A DNA stretch of 19,947 nt from Bacteroidales bacterium (GTDB taxonomy: Bacteria; Bacteroidota; Bacteroidia; Bacteroidales; UBA10428). Position numbers and translations under genes: made by a program. Below are positions 17,366 to 19,947 of the stretch, in pieces. Position 1 is the stretch's first letter. Each line of letters opens with the position of its first letter. The DNA lies in contig DAOUOU010000017.1 of assembly GCA_030626465.1 (NCBI GenBank), positions 1-19,947 on the forward strand, in the 5' to 3' direction. The notes beneath the pieces are model-generated. The model searched no databases. It saw only the letters and a program-made list of their open reading frames with translations, and had not been told where the DNA came from.

Positions 17366-17389
17366 GAGGCTTCTGAGAAAGCCTCTTTT
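17366..17389 (+). terminator. Hairpin terminator/attenuator between nqrF and apbE
   Basis: GAGGCTT (17366-17372), loop CTGAGA, AAGCCTC (17379-17385), then TTTTAATTT. This 7-bp stem with a T-rich tail lies 14 bp before the apbE ATG and 22 bp after the nqrF stop. No clear separate promoter for apbE was seen, so it may reduce rather than abolish read-through into apbE. Confidence 0.6.
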
Positions 17390-17402
17390 AATTTGGATTA
17401 GC

Positions 17403-18429
17403 ATGAATAAAAAACTTATTACTCCAACAATTGTAATTGTTGCTGTTGCAATAGCAGTATGGATTTATGACGAACCTGAACTGGAATATAAAAAAATTGG
17501 AGGGGATACTCAGGGTACTACCTTCAATATTACATACGAGTTCAAGAAAAACAAAAATTTACAGGCAGAAATTAAACAGGTACTACGCGATTTTGATCTT
17601 TCCCTTTCAACATATGAACCGCAATCTATAATTGCCAGAATAAATAACAATGATCCTGCTGTTGAGATAGATGAAAAAATCATTAAAATTTTTGAAGAGG
17701 CAAAAGAAGTCTATGAAAAAACCGATGGTGCTTTCGATATAACAGTTGCGCCCATTGTTAATGCCTGGGGATTTGGATTTACACCTGGCATAGAAGTGGA
17801 TAGTATTACCATAGATAGTTTGCTGCGATTTGTCGGAATGGAAAAAATTCAATTAATTGAAAATCAGATAGTAAAAGATCATCCGTCGGTAATGCTTGAT
17901 GTAAATGCTATTGCTCAGGGCTATTCTGTTGATGTTGTTGCTGAGTTCCTTGACAGCAAGAAGATAAAAAACTACCTGGTAGAAATAGGTGGGGAGCTAA
18001 AGTGTAAGGGTTTAAATCCTAAAGGTGAAGACTGGAAGATAGGAATAGACCGTCCGGAGGAAGGGAATTTTATTCCCGGTGTAAATTTGCAGGCAGTAAT
18101 AGCCATTAGAACAAAATCACTGGCAACATCAGGCAATTACCGGAAGTTTTTTTGAAAGAGACGGAGTGAAGTATGCTCATAGTATTGATCCCAAAACAGG
18201 ATACCCGGTATTAAGTCGACTACTAAGTGCAACAGTGCTTGCAGATGAATGCATTACAGCAGATGCTTATGCCACTGCCTTTATGGTAATGGGTCTTGAT
18301 AGAAGCAAGGAGTTTCTTTCTTCACAAAATGAGCTGGAAGCATACCTTATTTATAGTGATGAAGAAGGAAATTTTAATGTTTTTTCAACACCTGGCATGC
18401 AAGCGCATATAGTAGATGAAGCGGAATAA
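17403..18429 (+). pseudogene. apbE: FAD:protein FMN transferase ApbE, split by a +1 frameshift
   Basis: ApbE transfers FMN from FAD to Thr of NqrB and NqrC outside the cytoplasm. It has an N-terminal membrane anchor (about residues 5-20), then GGDTQGTTFNITYE, SLSTYEPQSIIARIN, YEKTDGAFDITVAPIVNAWGFG, the flavin-binding block L165-D-V-N-A-I-A-Q-G-Y-S-V-D177, EIGGELKCKG and LATSGNYRKFF. The first frame stops at TGA 18153-18155. The protein clearly continues one base out of register: ERDGVKYAHSIDPKTGYP, then ADAYATAFMVMG, to a stop at 18427-18429. Removing one T from the T7 run (18147-18153) restores a normal 341-aa ApbE. This may be a sequencing or assembly error, a real recent mutation or slippage. 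The sequence is otherwise conserved, so long-standing decay is unlikely. Confidence 0.92.
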
Positions 18430-18458
18430 GTTTGCAAGTCAGAAGTCGGAAGTCAGAT

Positions 18459-18525
18459 GTGGAAAAAATTAATAATTAATAATTAAAAATTAAGAATGAA
18501 GTTGAAAGACGGAAGAACGAAGACA
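18459..18525 (-). repeat. 67-bp repeat segment, copy 2
   Basis: Reverse complement of 9315-9381 with one mismatch in 67 by hand alignment. The match stops within the left end of the inverted-repeat-bounded piece at 18521. Confidence 0.9.
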
Positions 18526-18654
18526 GAAGATACACCCCCTTCTTTTCCCCCTCAAAGGGGGAAGAAATTATTTAAATATCCTTAATCCATCCCCCTTTTA
18601 GGGGCCCGTCCGAACATTATTAGCCGGGTAAAGATTATAGGGGGTATTCTGTCT
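18521..18654. repeat. Possible small inverted-repeat element (MITE-like)
   Basis: The left end AGACAGAAGATACACCCCCT (18521-18540) and right end AGGGGGTATTCTGTCT (18639-18654) are imperfect inverted repeats (two 2-nt gaps). Inside is a second stem, TTCCCCCT/AGGGGGAA (18545-18552/18556-18563). It encodes nothing. It could be a miniature inserted element or just part of the repeat region. Confidence 0.4.
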
Positions 18655-18846
18655 CATACTGAACTAAATTTTTTTCAGCCTTGATTACTCCCTCTGGTCG
18701 TGAGCTCAGCTTCGCTTCGGTTGGAGAACTGGAGAATTGGCTACGCCGAGCTTCTCCTTCGTAATTTTACTATGGAGAAGGAGCTCGCAAGGCTCGGTTG
18801 GGGAACTGATAAAATGACGAATTTCGATTTATTAACTTCATTTAAT

Positions 18847-18894
18847 CAGTTCATCAGTTCATCAGTTCATCAGTTCATCAGTTCATCAGTTCAT
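18847..18894 (-). repeat. Tandem 8-bp repeat (six CAGTTCAT units)
   Basis: Six exact head-to-tail octamers, the reverse complement of the 9052-9091 array (ATGAACTG phase). Copy number differs from the four exact units of the partner array. Confidence 0.92.
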
Positions 18895-18913
18895 CGATTA
18901 ATCAATTAATCAC

Positions 18914-19093
18914 TCAGTCCTTTACACATAAACCCATTCCACAGCCACAGCTTAATTTCTGATCTGGGTCATTTGCTGTCAGGCAGCTTCCGGAAGGAGG
19001 ATTGGAAGTTTTATTAAAAAGGATTTTTATGCCCATCCCAAGCGTAGCAATTGCCAGCAATATAATCGTAACAAGTATAACTTTGAGAATCAT
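18914..19093 (-). CDS. Small membrane protein with four Cys, NqrM-like layout
   Basis: A 59-residue gene, ATG 19093 to TGA 18914. It has one N-terminal transmembrane helix (residues about 4-22, KVILVTIILLAIATLGMG), a short basic turn (IKILFNK), then a small Cys-rich tail: PPSGSC37, then SC49-G-C51-G-M-G-L-C56-VKD at the end. One N-terminal helix followed by a GSC motif and three more clustered Cys in a protein of this size is the layout of NqrM (DUF539), which is needed to mature the Fe centre of Na+-NQR in Vibrio. Its place beside nqr-apbE fits. The residue-level likeness to NqrM is limited to this pattern, so the functional call is inference. It lies 42 bp after a related minus-strand gene and both are probably co-transcribed, converging on apbE across a repeat region. 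Confidence 0.68.
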   Translation of the reverse strand: MILKVILVTIILLAIATLGMGIKILFNKTSNPPSGSCLTANDPDQKLSCGCGMGLCVKD

Positions 19094-19135
19094 ATAGTGT
19101 ACTTTATCAGAAAAACAACTTTACAGGTGAAATGT

Positions 19136-19381
19136 TTAGGGAAGTCTGGTCAGATCAATTTTCAGCCTGGAAGGGTTGATATTATTTTTTTGTTTTTTCC
19201 TCATTTTTTTCCACAGCTTCTTTTCTTCGCATTTAGCACAGTAGATGCCCAACTCATGCATGTGCTTATTACGTCCTATCTCAGTATCGGGGAACTTGCC
19301 TCCGCGACGGAAGAAAATGCCTATACCAAGTGCAATAAAGGAAAAAGCAACCAGTACTATTGCCAGGAGTAAAATTTTCAT
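19136..19381 (-). CDS. Small single-helix membrane protein with CxxC ('membrane or secreted protein' type)
   Basis: An 81-residue protein; ATG 19381 is preferred over the TTG at 19387. Residues about 3-22 (ILLLAIVLVAFSFIALGIGI) form a transmembrane helix. Then FFRRGGKFPDTEIGRNKHMHELGI leads to Y-C-A-K-C (a CxxC) and a strongly basic tail rich in KKMRKKQKN. Small Bacteroidota proteins with this 'GGKFP.T.IG.NK.M...GI.CAK' pattern are generally annotated only as membrane or secreted proteins, with no known function. The helix end ALGIGI-FF-RR parallels LGMGI-KILFNK in the next gene downstream, so the two may be related. It is read away from the E1 gene and toward the 59-aa gene. Confidence 0.75.
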   Translation of the reverse strand: MKILLLAIVLVAFSFIALGIGIFFRRGGKFPDTEIGRNKHMHELGIYCAKCEEKKLWKKMRKKQKNNINPSRLKIDLTRLP

Positions 19382-19489
19382 ATTCAATTATCCTGGCTAT
19401 AAAATTAGTAAATAGCGTGATACAAAGTATACTGGCTGGCAGGATTCTTTGTGATTGAAAAACTTATCTGAATATAATCTGTTAGTTAC

Positions 19490-19521
19490 ATTGCAGAACT
19501 GCTGCCTGTATTATATTTTTG
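19490..19521 (+). promoter_or_regulatory. Promoter of the E1 dehydrogenase gene
   Basis: -7 box TATTTTTG (19514-19521, exact TAnnTTTG) with ATTG (19490-19493, three of four to TTTG) 20 nt upstream. Predicted transcription start is near 19528, with ATG at 19543. Confidence 0.5.
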
Positions 19522-19542
19522 AATAAAAATGAAGGAAATCTG

Positions 19543-19947
19543 ATGCCTGTTGCTGAGAAAATATTAGCACAATTATCGTTTCAGAATTTTAAGAAGGAAG
19601 TACTCGACGATTATTTACTTGCCAATCAGAGTAGAAATCTGAGCATTGCCGGTCGTAAGGAAGTTCTTACAGGAAAGGCAAAGTTTGGAATTTTTGGTGA
19701 CGGCAAAGAAATTGCCCAGATAACCATGGCCAAGAATTTTCAGAAAGGTGACTGGCGTTCGGGATATTATCGAGACCAGACTTTCATGCTGGCTACCGGC
19801 ATGTTTTCATTACGGGAATTCTTCACCCAGCTATATGGAGTTACAGATACCAGGTACAATCCTTCAAACGGAGGACGATCGTTCAATAATCACTATGCTA
19901 CACGTAATATTGATAAGGAAGGGAACTGGTTGAATCTGATGGAACAA
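19543..19947 (+). CDS. Alpha-ketoacid dehydrogenase E1 component, N-terminal part (partial)
   Basis: Starts at ATG 19543 and is open to the window end (135 codons seen, no stop). After MPVAEKILAQLSFQNFKKEVLDDYLLANQSR comes the thiamine-diphosphate E1 alpha-type region, with GDWRSGYYRDQTFMLATGM, LREFFTQLYG and NGGRSFNNHYAT. The 'G..YRDQ..ML..G' motif is typical of branched-chain or pyruvate-type E1 alpha subunits, which decarboxylate 2-oxo acids and pass the acyl group to the lipoyl E2. In Bacteroidota a long fused alpha-beta E1 of this type is common, but only the first part is visible, so fusion and substrate are unproven. The start is supported by an upstream promoter and by a stop in the other frame that excludes the ATG at 19529. 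Confidence 0.85.
   Translation, partial: MPVAEKILAQLSFQNFKKEVLDDYLLANQSRNLSIAGRKEVLTGKAKFGIFGDGKEIAQITMAKNFQKGDWRSGYYRDQTFMLATGMFSLREFFTQLYGVTDTRYNPSNGGRSFNNHYATRNIDKEGNWLNLMEQ

Larger units (their letters stand above)
18430..18913. repeat. Composite intergenic repeat region, copy 2 (gene-free, inverted)
   Basis: No credible gene in 484 bp. Reading left to right it holds AGTCGGAAGTC-type units (18437-18456), the inverted 67-bp segment (18459-18525), a hairpin-rich piece bounded by an imperfect inverted repeat (18521-18654), further hairpins including CTTCTCC/GGAGAAG (about 18750-18779), the inverted 27-bp segment (18812-18838), and six exact CAGTTCAT octamers (18847-18894). Relative to copy 1 at 9052-9417 the shared parts keep order but the whole is inverted and the middle differs. 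The 69-aa open frame at 18700-18909 runs through these repeats and is not a gene. Confidence 0.85.

Noticed and set aside
18700..18909. 69-aa plus-strand open frame between apbE and the small membrane genes
   Set aside because: It runs through the hairpins, the 27-bp segment and the six-unit octamer array; the C-terminal residues are just the translated repeat (QFISSSVHQFISSSVH). No family pattern.
19097..19372. 91-aa plus-strand open frame opposite the CxxC membrane protein gene
   Set aside because: The minus-strand frame has a transmembrane helix and a recognisable small-protein pattern; this one has neither.
19423..19431. Minus-strand -7 box (TATACTTTG) for the CxxC membrane protein gene
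   Set aside because: It has three bases, not two, between TA and TTTG, and no -33 element at the right distance.

Overview
The window looks like AT-rich chromosomal DNA from a member of the Bacteroidota, probably near Bacteroidales/Marinilabiliales. The evidence is type IX secretion (T9SS) genes, a giant PKD protein with a CHU_C-type C-terminal sorting domain next to a PorP/SprF gene, weak Shine-Dalgarno sequences, and several exact matches to the Bacteroidota -7 promoter element TAnnTTTG. No tRNA, rRNA, CRISPR array, transposase or phage gene was seen.

Left part (1-9057). The 5' end of a secreted protein gene leaves the window on the minus strand. Divergent from it is a roughly 1.8k-residue secreted protein: IgGFc-binding-like N-terminus, about 13 cysteine-bearing PKD-type repeats and a type B T9SS C-terminal domain. 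A PorP/SprF-family outer-membrane protein follows, its likely secretion or anchoring partner. Next come an OmpH/Skp-like coiled-coil periplasmic protein and a soluble GT2 glycosyltransferase whose last codons run into an 8-bp tandem repeat.

Middle (9058-11348). A gene-free repeat region separates the glycosyltransferase from two minus-strand genes: divIC/ftsB-like (cell division), with a well-formed promoter, and a DUF5103 protein, the T9SS 'plug' family.

Right part (11349-19947). A complete nqrABCDEF operon encodes the Na+-pumping NADH:quinone reductase. A hairpin terminator or attenuator follows, then apbE (FAD:protein FMN transferase, which flavinylates NqrB and NqrC). The apbE reading frame is broken by one extra T in a T7 run. 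A second repeat region follows, then two short minus-strand genes for single-helix, cysteine-containing membrane proteins. The smaller one (59 aa, four Cys) resembles the Na+-NQR maturation factor NqrM in layout. The window ends inside the 5' part of an alpha-ketoacid dehydrogenase E1 gene.

The points most worth following are: (1) the NqrM-like four-Cys protein and its CxxC neighbour beside nqr-apbE; (2) the two composite repeat regions, which share 67-bp (66/67) and 27-bp (27/27) segments in inverted orientation and bracket the whole divIC-plug-nqr-apbE block; (3) the apbE frameshift in a cell that carries an intact nqr operon needing flavinylation.
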